From assembly GCF_036013525.1 (NCBI RefSeq), contig NZ_CP107853.1, positions 12,090,001 through 12,154,000 of the forward strand: a stretch of DNA of 64,000 nt, given 5' to 3'. Within the stretch, counting starts at the first letter, position 1. Every line of letters starts with the position of its first letter. The notes beneath the pieces are model-generated. The model was not told where the DNA came from. It did not search any database and saw only the letters and a list, made by a program, of their open reading frames with translations. Below, in pieces: positions 43,970 through 52,890 of this stretch. This stretch comes from Nonomuraea sp. NBC_00507 (GTDB lineage Bacteria > Actinomycetota > Actinomycetes > Streptosporangiales > Streptosporangiaceae). The translations under genes and the position numbers were made by a program.

Positions 43970-45589
43970 GTGTACCGGCAATCGAGGATGTTCATCGCGA
44001 TGGCGGCCGCACTCTGGATGGCTCTGGCCGGGTGCGGCGCGGGCACCGAGCCTCCGCAGAGCGGGAAGACCTCCGCTGCCGCCAAGAGCGTGACGATCGC
44101 CATCTCCTCGGATGAGGGGACGCTGACCCCGTTCACCAACCAGACCGGTTATCCGGGGAATAACCTGGTGAAGCTGATCTTCGACACGCTGGTCATCGTC
44201 CAGGGCGACGGGGTCACTCCGCTGCTGGCCAGGCAGATCCAGACCACCGACAACAAGGTCTTCACCATGCCGCTCAGGCAGGGCGTCACCTGGCACGACG
44301 GCAAGCCGCTGACCGCCGACGACGTGGTGTTCAGCGTTGAGTTCTACAAGAAGCACCTGGAGGGTGACTCCTCGATCGACGTGCGGCCGGTGGAGAGGGT
44401 GACCGCGAGCGGCGACACCGTGACTCTGACCCTCAAGGCGCCCGATCCGGAGTTCCCGCGGCGCATTCTGGCCGACATGGCCATCTTGCCCAAGCACCTG
44501 TGGGAGTCGGTGGAGAAGGTCGGCGAGGCCGGGACCGACAAGGCGATCGGCACCGGCCCGTACAAGCTCACGCAGTACGACAACGCCCGCGGCTACACGC
44601 TGACCGCCAACGCCTCCTACGCCATGGGCAAGCCGAAGGCCGACACCGTGAAGATCGTCGTCATCCCGGAGGAGTCCACGCAGTTCGCCGCCCTGCGCAC
44701 CGGCGAGATCCACCTGTCCACCCGCATCGTGCCGCCGCAGCAGCTCCAGGCGCTGGAGCGCCAGCCGAACATCGGCGTGGTGAAGGGCACCGAGTTCGCC
44801 TCGACGCTGCTGGCCTTCAACACCACCAGGGCCCCGTTCGACAAGCCGGAGGTCCGGCGCGCCCTGGCGAAGGCGATCGACGTGACCGACCTGGTCAAGA
44901 CGGCCCTGCTCGGCCAGGGCACGCCCGGCAACCCGGGCTTCATCCACGCCGAATCCCCCGTCAAGCCCGACAGCCTCGCCCCGCTCTACGACGTCGAAGC
45001 GGCCAAGCGTGAGCTCGACGCGCTGGGGGCCAAGCCGGGCGCCGACGGGATCCGGGTGCTCGACGGCAAGCCGATGTCGTACGAACTGCTGGTCCAGAGC
45101 ACCTCCACCGACCGGCTGCGCAGCGCGGAGCTGATCCGCGACATGCTCAAGGCAGTGGGTGTGGCCGTGAAGGTGTCCTCGCTCGACCCCGACTCGCTGG
45201 ATGCGAAGGTGTGGCCCGACTACGACGTACGCAAGGGCCGCAACTACGACATGTCCATGTGGGGCTGGTCCGCTCCGGTGATGCTGAGCAGCGGCACCAT
45301 TGCCCAGCTGGTCGCCTCGGATCCGGAGGACGGCTCCCTCAACGTCGTCGGTTTCAAGGACGACCAGGTCGATTCCGTCGTGAAGACCCTGACCTCTGCC
45401 CCGACCATGGAGGACAGGACGGCGGCAGCCAAGCAGCTTCAGGCTCAGATCGCCGAGCAGATGCCGTTCCTGACGCTCTACTACCGCAACGGCGCCTACG
45501 CCTTCCGCAAGGACGTCTACAGCGGCTGGGCCTGGCAGAACGGCTCGGCGGTGCTCAACAAGTTCTCCCTCGTCGAGTTCAAGCCGTGA
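43970..45589 (+). CDS. ABC transporter substrate-binding lipoprotein, SBP_bac_5 family
   Basis: A 539-residue binding protein starting at GTG 43970 (GGGAGG four bases upstream). Signal peptide and lipobox: RMFIAMAAALWMALAGC. SBP_bac_5 segments: LVKLIFDTLVIVQGDGVTPL, VTWHDGKPLTADDVVFSVEF, KPEVRRALAKAIDVTDLVKT. The family includes peptide-, nickel- and metallophore-binding members. The operon ends in a FhuF-like reductase, so an iron or other metal chelate is a plausible ligand rather than a peptide. Confidence 0.88.
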   Translation: MYRQSRMFIAMAAALWMALAGCGAGTEPPQSGKTSAAAKSVTIAISSDEGTLTPFTNQTGYPGNNLVKLIFDTLVIVQGDGVTPLLARQIQTTDNKVFTMPLRQGVTWHDGKPLTADDVVFSVEFYKKHLEGDSSIDVRPVERVTASGDTVTLTLKAPDPEFPRRILADMAILPKHLWESVEKVGEAGTDKAIGTGPYKLTQYDNARGYTLTANASYAMGKPKADTVKIVVIPEESTQFAALRTGEIHLSTRIVPPQQLQALERQPNIGVVKGTEFASTLLAFNTTRAPFDKPEVRRALAKAIDVTDLVKTALLGQGTPGNPGFIHAESPVKPDSLAPLYDVEAAKRELDALGAKPGADGIRVLDGKPMSYELLVQSTSTDRLRSAELIRDMLKAVGVAVKVSSLDPDSLDAKVWPDYDVRKGRNYDMSMWGWSAPVMLSSGTIAQLVASDPEDGSLNVVGFKDDQVDSVVKTLTSAPTMEDRTAAAKQLQAQIAEQMPFLTLYYRNGAYAFRKDVYSGWAWQNGSAVLNKFSLVEFKP

Positions 45590-46560
45590 TGCCCTGGCGA
45601 TATGCGGCGGGCAGGCTGGCCGAGTACGCCGCCGTGCTGGCGGTGGCGCTCACGCTGAACTTCGCCCTGCCCCGCGCCCTGCCGGGCGGCCCGCTGAAGT
45701 CGTTCGGCAGCCCGGAGGCGCTCGCGAGGCTGACTGACGACGAACGGGCGCAGATCGCCACCCAGTACGGCTTCGGCAAGCCCCTGCACGAGCAGTTCCT
45801 CGACTACCTCGGCGGCGTCTTCACCCTCGACCTCGGCACCTCACTGTCCGACGGACGGCCGGTGACACAGGCGCTGGGCGAGGCGTTGCCGTGGACGTTG
45901 CTGCTCGTTGGCACCAGCATCATCTGCACTGCGCTGGTGGGCGTGACGTTCGGTGTGCTGGGTGCGCTGCGCCGCCGCGAAGGCAAGGGTTCGGGGCTGC
46001 TCGGCACGGCCATCGTGCTCGACTCGTTTCCCCAGTTCTGGCTGGGGATGCTGCTCATCGTCCTGTTCGGCGTGCAACTCCAGTTGCTCCCGACTTTCGG
46101 GGTGTCGGGCGTCGAAGGCGTGACGGTCTCCGGGGTGTTGCTGCATCTGATCCTGCCGGTGACCACCATGACGCTGACCGGGATGGGCTACCTGTTCCTC
46201 TACACCCGCTCGTCGCTGCTGACGGTGTTGACCAGCGAGCCGATCCAGCACGCGCACGCCCGCGGCGTCCCCTATGGGCGGCTTGTCAGGCGGCATGCGT
46301 TGCGGCCCGCCCTGCTGCCCGTGCACACGATCCTCATGATGGAGATCGGCTTCCTGGCCGCGGGCTCGATCGTGGTGGAGACCGTCTTCGCCTATCCGGG
46401 GCTCGGCCGGCTGACCTTCGACGCGATCACGGCCCGCGACTATCCGCTGATGCAGGGCGCGTTCCTGGTGCTGACGCTGATGGTCGTGCTGATGAACGCG
46501 GTGGCCGACGCCACGTACCCGCTGCTCGATCCCCGCGCCAGAACCGGAGGCGGCCCATGA
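45589..46560 (+). CDS. ABC transporter permease, DppB type
   Basis: A 323-residue permease; its ATG uses the last base of the binding-protein stop codon (TGATG), and an in-frame GTG three bases earlier is an alternative. N-terminal helix YAAVLAVALTLNFALPRALP (lacking the canonical PGDP, here PGGP), six helices, EAA-like loop EPIQHAHARGVPYGRLVRRH with Gly at the expected position, and VVETVFAYPGLGRLTFDAIT. Confidence 0.88.
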   Translation: MPWRYAAGRLAEYAAVLAVALTLNFALPRALPGGPLKSFGSPEALARLTDDERAQIATQYGFGKPLHEQFLDYLGGVFTLDLGTSLSDGRPVTQALGEALPWTLLLVGTSIICTALVGVTFGVLGALRRREGKGSGLLGTAIVLDSFPQFWLGMLLIVLFGVQLQLLPTFGVSGVEGVTVSGVLLHLILPVTTMTLTGMGYLFLYTRSSLLTVLTSEPIQHAHARGVPYGRLVRRHALRPALLPVHTILMMEIGFLAAGSIVVETVFAYPGLGRLTFDAITARDYPLMQGAFLVLTLMVVLMNAVADATYPLLDPRARTGGGP

Positions 46561-47408
46561 TGTTCCTGCGCGCGCCCCGCCGCAGCCTCCTCGGCACGCA
46601 AGGGCTGATCGGCGCCGGCATCCTTGTCGCGATCGTCGGCGTCGCCCTTTACGGCACGCTGCTGCCCGACGACGCGGGCCGCGCCCGGGTGGCGCAGCCC
46701 TACGCCCCTCCGGGAGCGGGGCTGCCGCTCGGAGCCGACGATCTCGGCAGGAACCTCCTCGACCAGCTCATCGTCGGCGCCGGCACCTCGCTGAGCCTGG
46801 CGTTCATCGTCGCCGCGGCCACCACCGCGCTCGCGGCGCTGGTGGGCGGGGCGGCCGGGATCGGGCCGCGGTGGTTGTCGGCCACGCTGATGCGCGGCAC
46901 GGACGTCATGCTGGTGCTGCCCGAGCTGATCCTCTACATTCTCGCGGCGGCCTTCCTCGGCCAGTCCTTCGGCACGCGGGTGACGATCCTGGCCCTGATC
47001 CTCTGGCCGGTCCCGGCCCGGGTGCTGCGGGCCGCCGTGCTGACCGCCTGGTCGCGCGGCCATCTGGAGGTGGCCCGCGCGATGGGGGCGCCCCGCTGGT
47101 GGCTGCTCCTGCGGCACGGCTCCTACCTGATCGGGCCGCTGCTCATCCCGGTGTTCGTCCGTACGGCGATGCGTGCCGTCATCTACGACGCGACCCTGTC
47201 GTTCCTCGGCCTCGGGGACCCGACCGCGCCGAGCTGGGGCACCACGCTGTTCTGGGTGCAGACCAACGGCGTGTTCCTGTCGGAGGCCTGGCTGTGGTGG
47301 GCGCTGCCACCGGGCGCCGCGATCACGCTCACCGTGCTGGCCCTCGCCCTCATCGGCATCGCCGTCGAGGAACGGCTCAACCCCGCGCTCAGGGAGGCCA
47401 CCCGATGA
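46557..47408 (+). CDS. ABC transporter permease, DppC type
   Basis: A 283-residue permease; starts ATGATG overlapping the previous stop. Periplasmic motif LGADDLGRNLLDQLIVGAGT is the LGTDxxGRD-type signature of DppC; EAA loop SRGHLEVARAMGAPRWWLLL. Coupled to both neighbours by four-base overlaps. Confidence 0.88.
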   Translation: MMFLRAPRRSLLGTQGLIGAGILVAIVGVALYGTLLPDDAGRARVAQPYAPPGAGLPLGADDLGRNLLDQLIVGAGTSLSLAFIVAAATTALAALVGGAAGIGPRWLSATLMRGTDVMLVLPELILYILAAAFLGQSFGTRVTILALILWPVPARVLRAAVLTAWSRGHLEVARAMGAPRWWLLLRHGSYLIGPLLIPVFVRTAMRAVIYDATLSFLGLGDPTAPSWGTTLFWVQTNGVFLSEAWLWWALPPGAAITLTVLALALIGIAVEERLNPALREATR

Positions 47409-49102
47409 CGCTGTCACTACGCGATCTCACGATCAGCTACGGCAACCTGACCGCGGTGGACCGGATCAGCCTGGACGTCGAGGAGGGCGAGGTCGTGGCG
47501 CTCGTGGGCGAGAGCGGCTGCGGCAAGACCTCGCTCGCCCGCGCCCTGCTCGGGCTGCTCCCCCGCACCGCTTCCGTCACCGGCTCCGCGCAGCTCGGCG
47601 AGGACGAGCTGGCAGGGCGCACCGACTGGAAGGACATCCGAGGCCGCCGGGTCGCCATCGTGCCGCAGGGCGCGATGTCCGGCCTCAGCCCGGTGCACCG
47701 GATCGGCGCCCAACTCGTCGAGATGCTCACCCTGCACGGCGGCCACGCGGACCCGGCCGAGCTGCTGGAACGCGTCGGCCTCCAGCCGGCCATGCTGCGG
47801 TGCTATCCGCACGAGCTGTCCGGAGGCCAGCGGCAACGGGTCGCGATCGCCCTGGCCCTGGCGGGCGAGCCGCGGCTGCTGATCGCCGACGAGCCCACCA
47901 CGGGGCTGGACGCGATCACGCAACGGCAGGTCCTCGCCCTACTCGCGGGTCTCGGCACCACCATGCTCATCGTCTCTCACGACCTCGCCGGGCTGATGCC
48001 GTACGCGGACCGGGTCGCGGTCATGTACGCGGGCCGCCTCGCCGAGGTGCGCCCCGCCCGTACGCTGGCCGCCGAGCATGCCCACCCCTACACGGCGGGC
48101 CTGCTGACGGCGACGCCTGTCGCGGACCGGCAGGTGCCGTGGGGCAGCATCCCCGGCTCCGCGCCCGCGCTCGACCTGCTGCCGGAAGGGTGCCGGTTCG
48201 CCCCGCGCTGTCCCCTGGCCACCAGCCTGTGCAGCGAGGAAGCGCCGCCGCTGCGCTCGCACGGCCCGGCGCAGGTGGCCTGTCACCACCACGACAAACC
48301 GGCATTCCCAGTGGTGCCGCGAGGCGACCATCCGCTGGGGGCTCCGGTGGTCCGCGTGGCCGATGTCCATCATCGCTACCGGACGCGGACGAGGACCGTG
48401 GAGGCGCTGCGTGGCGTCGATCTCGACATCCACGCCGGAGAGATCGTCGCGCTCGTGGGCGAGAGCGGCTCCGGCAAGAGCACCCTGGCCAGGATCATCC
48501 TCGGCTTGCTGCGCCCGGCCGGCGGCCGGGTCGAGATCGCGGGTGAGGACCTGACCACGCGGCGGGGCCGTGCGCTGCGCCGCCTGCAGCAGCGGATCGG
48601 CTTCGTCCACCAGGACCCTTACGACGCGCTCCACCCCGGGATGCGCGTCGCTAGCCTGGTGGCCGAACCCCTCGTGACGACCGGCGCACCACGGGAACAG
48701 CGAGCCGAGCGGGTGCGGGAGGCGGTGAGCGCCTCCGGGCTGCCGGTGTCGGACGAGTTCCTGCAGCGCTTCCCCGGTCAACTGTCGGGCGGGCAGCGGC
48801 AGCGCGTGTCCATCGCCAGGGCGCTCGCCGCCGATCCCCTCCTCCTGGTCGCCGACGAGGCCACCTCGATGCTGGACGTCTCCACCCGCGCCGGCATCGC
48901 CACCACGCTCCGCACGCTGGCCGTCGATCGCGGGCTCGCCGTCCTGTTCGTCACCCACGACCTGGGCGAGGCGGTGCAGTCGTGCGACCGGATCGTGGTG
49001 CTGCGCAGCGGCGCCGTCGTCGAGCACGGCCTGTCCGCCCACCTCGCCAGCGCCCCTTCCCATCCGTACACGGCCCAACTGCTTGAAGCAGCTCAGACCT
49101 GA
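47405..49102 (+). CDS. fused double ABC ATPase (DppD-DppF type)
   Basis: A 565-residue protein with two complete nucleotide-binding domains. Domain 1: Walker A GESGCGKT (residues 35-42), signature [20 protein letters not shown], Walker [13 protein letters not shown], then the oligopeptide-type Cys tail [15 protein letters not shown]. Domain 2: Walker A GESGSGKS, signature [20 protein letters not shown], Walker [13 protein letters not shown]. Fusion replaces the two separate ATPases of the 31-33 kb operon. Powers import with the two preceding permeases. Confidence 0.92.
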   Translation: MTLSLRDLTISYGNLTAVDRISLDVEEGEVVALVGESGCGKTSLARALLGLLPRTASVTGSAQLGEDELAGRTDWKDIRGRRVAIVPQGAMSGLSPVHRIGAQLVEMLTLHGGHADPAELLERVGLQPAMLRCYPHELSGGQRQRVAIALALAGEPRLLIADEPTTGLDAITQRQVLALLAGLGTTMLIVSHDLAGLMPYADRVAVMYAGRLAEVRPARTLAAEHAHPYTAGLLTATPVADRQVPWGSIPGSAPALDLLPEGCRFAPRCPLATSLCSEEAPPLRSHGPAQVACHHHDKPAFPVVPRGDHPLGAPVVRVADVHHRYRTRTRTVEALRGVDLDIHAGEIVALVGESGSGKSTLARIILGLLRPAGGRVEIAGEDLTTRRGRALRRLQQRIGFVHQDPYDALHPGMRVASLVAEPLVTTGAPREQRAERVREAVSASGLPVSDEFLQRFPGQLSGGQRQRVSIARALAADPLLLVADEATSMLDVSTRAGIATTLRTLAVDRGLAVLFVTHDLGEAVQSCDRIVVLRSGAVVEHGLSAHLASAPSHPYTAQLLEAAQT

Positions 49103-49116
49103 CAAGGACGGACAGA

Positions 49117-49872
49117 GTGACGGACGTCTTCGCACGCCTGGAATCCTTCGGCGACCGCTTCCGCCTCCAGCGCGGTATCGCGCCGGGAAAGGATTGGATC
49201 GCCTGCGACCGGCTGCTGGATCCGTGGTCCGGCGAGCTGAAACAAGTGCTCGACGCCGAGCGACGGGCCAGCGGCCAGGTCTCCGATCACGCGACCGCAC
49301 TGACCGTGATGGCGGTGTACGCGGGCACCGTGACCGCAGCCGCCGTGCTGGCCTGGGCCGTCGACGGCGTGGTGATCGACATGCGACCGCACAACGTCGC
49401 CATCCGGCTCTCCCCGCATCACGGCTTCGAGGGCGTCGGGCTGCGCGAACCCACCGTCACCGAGGCGCCCGTGGAGACCCTGGTCACGTGGGTGCTGGAC
49501 GACCATCTGCTCCCCCTCGCCCAGGCCATGCACGTCCGCACCCGAGCCGGGTTGCGCCAGCTCTACGGCGGCGTGGCCCACGGCTGCGCGGCCGCCTTCT
49601 GTATCGCGAGCCGGCGCGGCGGCGACGTCGACCAACTGGAGAGCGCCTACCAGACCTTTCTGGCCGCCGCCACCGGCGGGCTCGACCGCCTCGGCGAGGT
49701 GATCCGGCTCACGGAAGGTGGCCGGGAAGGACTCTTCTACCTGCGCAACACCTGCTGCCTCTACTACACCTCGGCGGAGAAGGTGAAGTGCTCCAGCTGC
49801 TGCCTGGACACCGTCGAAGACCGCGTGGCGAACTACCGGCGGGTGCTCGCTGACGGTGTAGTCCCACATTGA
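49117..49872 (+). CDS. FhuF-like siderophore-iron reductase with C-terminal [2Fe-2S] motif
   Basis: A 251-residue cytoplasmic protein starting at GTG 49117 (AAGGACGG upstream). The C-terminal motif C213-C214-x10-C225-x2-C228 (NTCCLYYTSAEKVKCSSCCL) is the unusual CC-x10-CxxC cluster of FhuF-type ferric reductases, with one extra Cys (229). The N-terminal two thirds match the FhuF helical domain loosely (RTRAGLRQLYGGVAHGCAAA). FhuF releases iron from ferric siderophores after uptake. It is the last gene of an Opp-type ABC operon, 14 nt after the ATPase. Confidence 0.82.
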   Translation: MTDVFARLESFGDRFRLQRGIAPGKDWIACDRLLDPWSGELKQVLDAERRASGQVSDHATALTVMAVYAGTVTAAAVLAWAVDGVVIDMRPHNVAIRLSPHHGFEGVGLREPTVTEAPVETLVTWVLDDHLLPLAQAMHVRTRAGLRQLYGGVAHGCAAAFCIASRRGGDVDQLESAYQTFLAAATGGLDRLGEVIRLTEGGREGLFYLRNTCCLYYTSAEKVKCSSCCLDTVEDRVANYRRVLADGVVPH

Positions 49873-49908
49873 TGGGCAGGGGGATCAATATCCGAGCCCT
49901 GCCCATCA
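49870..49908 (+). terminator. terminator of the ABC-FhuF operon
   Basis: Perfect 12-bp stem TGATGGGCAGGG / CCCTGCCCATCA with a 15-base loop; the left arm includes the stop codon of the reductase gene. Confidence 0.75.
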
Positions 49909-49944
49909 CACCCGGCAAACTGCTGTAGCAACGCATCTGCGTCC

Positions 49945-49975
49945 CCGCCCGGGCGCTGGTCGCGCCCGGGCGGGT
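49945..49975. terminator. second strong hairpin between convergent operons
   Basis: Perfect 12-bp stem CCCGCCCGGGCG / CGCCCGGGCGGG with a seven-base loop, six bases beyond the 3 prime end of the DUF305 gene on the opposite strand; serves that gene or both directions. Confidence 0.75.
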
Positions 49976-49981
49976 CAGACA

Positions 49982-50590
49982 TCAGAGCCGATCAAGGATC
50001 TTCTGAAGTCGCTCCACCTCGGCTTGCTGAGCGGTCTCGATGGTCTTGGCCAGTTCCTTGGCCTCCGGGTTCGAGCCGTCGGTCTGCTCGGTGCGGGCCA
50101 TCTCTATCGCTCCGTTGTGGTGGGCGATCATCTGCTGGGCGAACAGCTTGTCGAACTCCGTACCCTTGGCCGCGTCGAGCTTCTTCATCTCCTCCTCGGA
50201 CATGACACCCGGCATCTCATGGCCCATGCCACCCTCGGGCGCGGCCTTGCCCCACCCGGTCAGCCAGGCCTTCATGGTCTGGATCTCCGGGTCCTGAGCA
50301 GCCTTGATCTTGACGGCGAGCTCCTTGATCTCCGGATCGCTCGCCCGCGTCGCCGCGAGGTCGGCCATCTCGACCGCTTGCTCGTGATGCGGGATCATCA
50401 TCTGCGCGAACGTGACGTCCGCGTCGTTGAAGGCGGCGGACGGCGAAGCGCTGGCGGTGGTGGCGGCAGGCGCGCTGCTGCTGCTCATCCCCTCATGTCC
50501 CGCCATGGAGTCGCCGTTACTCCCGCAGGCGGTCAGCAGAGCGAGGGCACCCGCGGCAACGGCGAAGGACAGCTTGCGGTTGATACGCAT
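49982..50590 (-). CDS. DUF305 lipoprotein (copper-associated, ferritin-like)
   Basis: A 202-residue lipoprotein: signal and lipobox KLSFAVAAGALALLTAC, a Ser/Ala linker, then two DUF305 repeats with the paired motifs FAQMMIPHHEQAVEMADLAA and FAQQMIAHHNGAIEMARTEQ. The HH and Met residues in these MMIPHHxxAxxMA motifs form a four-helix, ferritin-like fold thought to bind metal. DUF305 genes are frequent in actinomycete copper islands. Probably extracytoplasmic copper binding. Confidence 0.88.
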   Translation of the reverse strand: MRINRKLSFAVAAGALALLTACGSNGDSMAGHEGMSSSSAPAATTASASPSAAFNDADVTFAQMMIPHHEQAVEMADLAATRASDPEIKELAVKIKAAQDPEIQTMKAWLTGWGKAAPEGGMGHEMPGVMSEEEMKKLDAAKGTEFDKLFAQQMIAHHNGAIEMARTEQTDGSNPEAKELAKTIETAQQAEVERLQKILDRL

Positions 50591-50632
50591 AGTCGTTTGA
50601 TCTCTCGATGTTGTCGGAACTTTCGGCCTGTC

Positions 50633-50657
50633 GCGGACGGCCTCAGAGCTCGTCCGC
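50633..50657. terminator. hairpin between DUF6153 and DUF305 genes
   Basis: Stem GCGGACG / CGTCCGC, 11-base loop, 12 nt after the DUF6153 stop; it may attenuate readthrough into the DUF305 gene. Confidence 0.35.
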
Positions 50658-50668
50658 AGGTCATCGGC

Positions 50669-51079
50669 CTATATGCGCAATATCGAGAGACTGGCCAGAT
50701 TCACGGACGTGGGCTTCGGCGGAGGGCGGGCCACCCGCTGCACCGATGGCAGCACCCCACTGCTGTCCCCGAGTCGTCGCCGCGCTCGGATCCAGGCAGC
50801 GATCAACAACACGACCATGAGCGAGGACAGGATGGCCAGGCACACGCTGGTCGGGTCGAGTCCAGGCATCTTCTGCTCGGGAACGAATGCCTGCAGTCCC
50901 GCTGGAACGGTGAGAGGGGGCTCTTGAGCGACGCCCATGCCGTGGGCATCCGGCGGCGAGCCAGCGTGCCGGCCGTCCACGTGTCCCAGGGTGTGCATGC
51001 CGCCCACGCCTAGGGCGAGGGCGACGAGCAGGAGACCGCGCGCGACCCGCAACGCGAGGCGTCGCCGCACGACTCCCAT
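50669..51079 (-). CDS. DUF6153 small membrane protein
   Basis: A 136-residue protein with an N-terminal helix (LRVARGLLLVALALGVGGMH followed by TLGHVDGRHAG, His-rich extracytoplasmic loop) and a second helix (SVCLAILSSLMVVLLIAAWI), the plan of DUF6153. Start ATG 51079 follows GGAGGGG. Such proteins lie in actinomycete copper loci beside DUF305. A CTAA/GTAG-type dyad stands 40 nt upstream. Possible copper ligand through His/Met, not proven. Confidence 0.75.
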   Translation of the reverse strand: MGVVRRRLALRVARGLLLVALALGVGGMHTLGHVDGRHAGSPPDAHGMGVAQEPPLTVPAGLQAFVPEQKMPGLDPTSVCLAILSSLMVVLLIAAWIRARRRLGDSSGVLPSVQRVARPPPKPTSVNLASLSILRI

Positions 51080-51118
51080 CAGCCCCTCCTCTGGTGATCG
51101 GCGTATTCCAAATCCCAT

Positions 51119-51142
51119 AGTACTAACGAGTCTCGTAGTACT
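51119..51142. promoter_or_regulatory. BlaI-like dyad upstream of DUF6153
   Basis: AGTACTAACGAG followed by TCTCGTAGTACT: an inverted repeat perfect except for one extra base. The ACTA...CGTAGT form is of the type seen at BlaI/MecI-family operators in actinomycetes; a BlaI gene lies 1.4 kb away. Confidence 0.45.
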
Positions 51143-51232
51143 GGCCGAAGCCGGCCGGGTGCCGTCATGGGAAGGTACGGCCCCCGACCGGCCACCGTTC
51201 ACCAATGGAAGCCGCTTCCACCGGGCGTCAGG

Positions 51233-51442
51233 TCAGGCGGAGGTCAGCTCGTAGCCCGCCTCCTCGACAGCGTCGCGGACAAGCGCCTCGCCAATGGGCG
51301 CGTCCCCCGTCACGATCACCTTGCCGGTGGCGAGGTCCACATCCACGGCCGTCACGCCAGCGATCTTGCCGACCTCGGACTTGACACTGCCGACGCAGTG
51401 GCCACAGGTCATTCCGCTCACAGTGTACGTAGCGCTGGTCAT
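51233..51442 (-). CDS. copZ: CopZ-type copper chaperone (HMA domain)
   Basis: A 69-residue single heavy-metal-associated domain: metal motif GMTCGHC (Cys13, Cys16), ferredoxin-like fold with VTAVDVDLATGKVIVTGD. Binds Cu(I) in the cytoplasm and passes it to CopA or CsoR. AGGAGG seven bases before the ATG. A CsoR-type dyad at 51459-51477 is immediately upstream. Very similar to the second copy at 60105-60314. Confidence 0.92.
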   Translation of the reverse strand: MTSATYTVSGMTCGHCVGSVKSEVGKIAGVTAVDVDLATGKVIVTGDAPIGEALVRDAVEEAGYELTSA

Positions 51443-51458
51443 CTCAACCTCCTCAGTT

Positions 51459-51477
51459 AATACCCCCGACGGGTATT
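51459..51477. promoter_or_regulatory. CsoR-type operator upstream of copZ (51.2 kb)
   Basis: Perfect 7-bp arms AATACCC (51459-51465) and GGGTATT (51471-51477) with a 5-bp spacer, 17 nt before the copZ start. Confidence 0.75.
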
Positions 51478-51519
51478 CGTCCGCCTGCACGATACGCCAG
51501 CAATGCCGCCCGAACAACC

Positions 51520-51538
51520 ATAACCCCCTAGGGGTATA
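51520..51538. promoter_or_regulatory. CsoR-type operator, middle box
   Basis: Arms around CTAG: ATAACCCC / GGGGTATAT, almost perfect. Lies between copZ and the decayed oxidoreductase and could serve both. Confidence 0.65.
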
Positions 51539-51562
51539 TGAGAGGTAAATCACGCCAAGTCC

Positions 51563-51581
51563 TATACCCCGCATGAGTATT
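51563..51581. promoter_or_regulatory. CsoR-type operator, degenerate, before the oxidoreductase pseudogene
   Basis: TATACCCC (51563-51570) then GAGTATT, the right half having lost its G-run. Ten bases before the pseudogene start, consistent with relaxed constraint. Confidence 0.4.
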
Positions 51582-51590
51582 CTCCTCCGC

Positions 51591-52439
51591 ATGAGAGAGC
51601 TGAATGTAATCGCGGTCGTCGGAGCGTCCCTGGCCGGTCTGCGCGCCGTCCAGGCACTGCGACGAGAGGGCTCCGACGGAACCATCATGCTGATCGGCGG
51701 GGAAAGGCATCTCCCCTACAACCGCCCGCCCCCGACGCCTTCCCGAGCACCCGGAAGGCGTGCACACTCTGCGCACGATCGAAGATTCCCTGGCTCTGCG
51801 TGCCGAACTGGCCACTGGCCCCGGCAACGTGGTGGTCATCGGCGGCGGGTTCATCGGCTGGGAGGTCGCCTCGACCGCCCGCTCCCTCGGCCTGCCGGTC
51901 ACCCTCTTGGACGCGTCCCCGTACCCGATGGAGAGGGTCCTGGGCACAGAGGCGGCGCGCTGGCTCGCAGGCCATCACCGGAACAACGGCGTCGACCTGG
52001 TGAGCGAGGCCCGCGTGACCGGATTCGACGGAACCGGACGGGTGACAGGGATACGGCTGAGCAACGGCCGCACGCTGCCCGCCGATCTGGTGGTCGCGGG
52101 CATGGGCGTGGTGCCGAACACCGACTGGCTGGAGGGCAGCACGACCAGGGCGCCGTCACGGCGCTCAACCTGCTGGCCGGACCCGAGAACGCCAAGCCGT
52201 TCGCCGACCTCCCATCCTTCGCCACCCATGTGCACGGGGCCCGCGTCCAGATCGCCGGCCTGCCGCACCTTGCCGACCCCAGCCGCGTCGTCGCCGGATC
52301 GCCGGAGGAGAACCGCTTCACGGTGGCCTTCGCCAGAGATGGTTTGCTCGTCGGCGGGGTCGCGGTGAACGCCCCAAAGGACCTGATCCGCGTCAAGCGC
52401 GCCATCGTGGCCGGCGACCGCCTGGACACCCTGGCATAG
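51591..52439 (+). pseudogene. decayed FAD-dependent (ferredoxin reductase-like) oxidoreductase with two deletions
   Basis: The N-terminus reads VIAVVGASLAGLRAVQALRR (FAD fingerprint) and GGERHLPYNRPP, then the frame breaks near 51735. A second frame continues with LPEHPEGVHTLRTIEDSLAL, NVVVIGGGFIGWEVASTARS (NAD fingerprint) to GMGVVPNTDWLEGS near 52140. The first frame then resumes with DQGAVTALNLLAGPENAKPF to the end at 52439. Relative to intact relatives of about 400 residues, some 70-80 residues are lost at the first joint and 45-60 at the second, including the GDVA flavin motif. The gene cannot be functional. Confidence 0.85.
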
Positions 52440-52464
52440 CGCGAATGCACGCCTACCCGCTTGT

Positions 52465-52480
52465 CTACGACCGCCGGTAG
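52465..52480. promoter_or_regulatory. BlaI-like dyad upstream of the BlaI gene
   Basis: CTACGACC followed by GCCGGTAG: CTAC and GTAG arms eight bases apart, 35 nt before the repressor start, suggesting autoregulation. Confidence 0.4.
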
Positions 52481-52515
52481 CATCAAACGAACGGCGGGGT
52501 AGAGGGGACTGGTAG

Positions 52516-52890
52516 ATGGTGCGTGGTCTAGGGGAGCTCGAATCCGCGATCATGGATCGCATGTGGGCCATCAACGCGCCCGCCTCGGTCAGGGACGTCC
52601 TGGAGCACCTGCGGAAGAACCGCGCCTTGGCCTACACGACGGTGATGACCGTGATGGACAAGCTCCACACCAAGGGCCTGCTCAAGCGCAAGCCGGTCGG
52701 CCGGGCGTACATCTACGAGGCGGTGTCGTCGAAGGAGGCCTACACCGCCGACGTGATGCGCGAATCCCTGGCCAAGAGCGGCAACAGGGCGGCCACGTTC
52801 GTGCACTTCCTCGAACGACTTACCCCTGACGAGGCCAGCGCCTTGGAAGCGGCGCTCCAGGTGTACCCGCCGAGGGGACGCAGCTCGTGA
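52516..52890 (+). CDS. BlaI/MecI/CopY family transcriptional repressor
   Basis: A 124-residue winged-helix repressor: LGELESAIMDRMWAINAPAS, VRDVLEHLRKNRALAYTTVM (recognition helix) and MDKLHTKGLLKRKPVGRAYI, followed by the dimerisation helices. Overlaps the M56 protease gene in a GTGA junction. In beta-lactam resistance this pair senses antibiotics, but here the neighbours are copper genes, so copper or envelope stress sensing is more likely (inference). Confidence 0.9.
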   Translation: MVRGLGELESAIMDRMWAINAPASVRDVLEHLRKNRALAYTTVMTVMDKLHTKGLLKRKPVGRAYIYEAVSSKEAYTADVMRESLAKSGNRAATFVHFLERLTPDEASALEAALQVYPPRGRSS

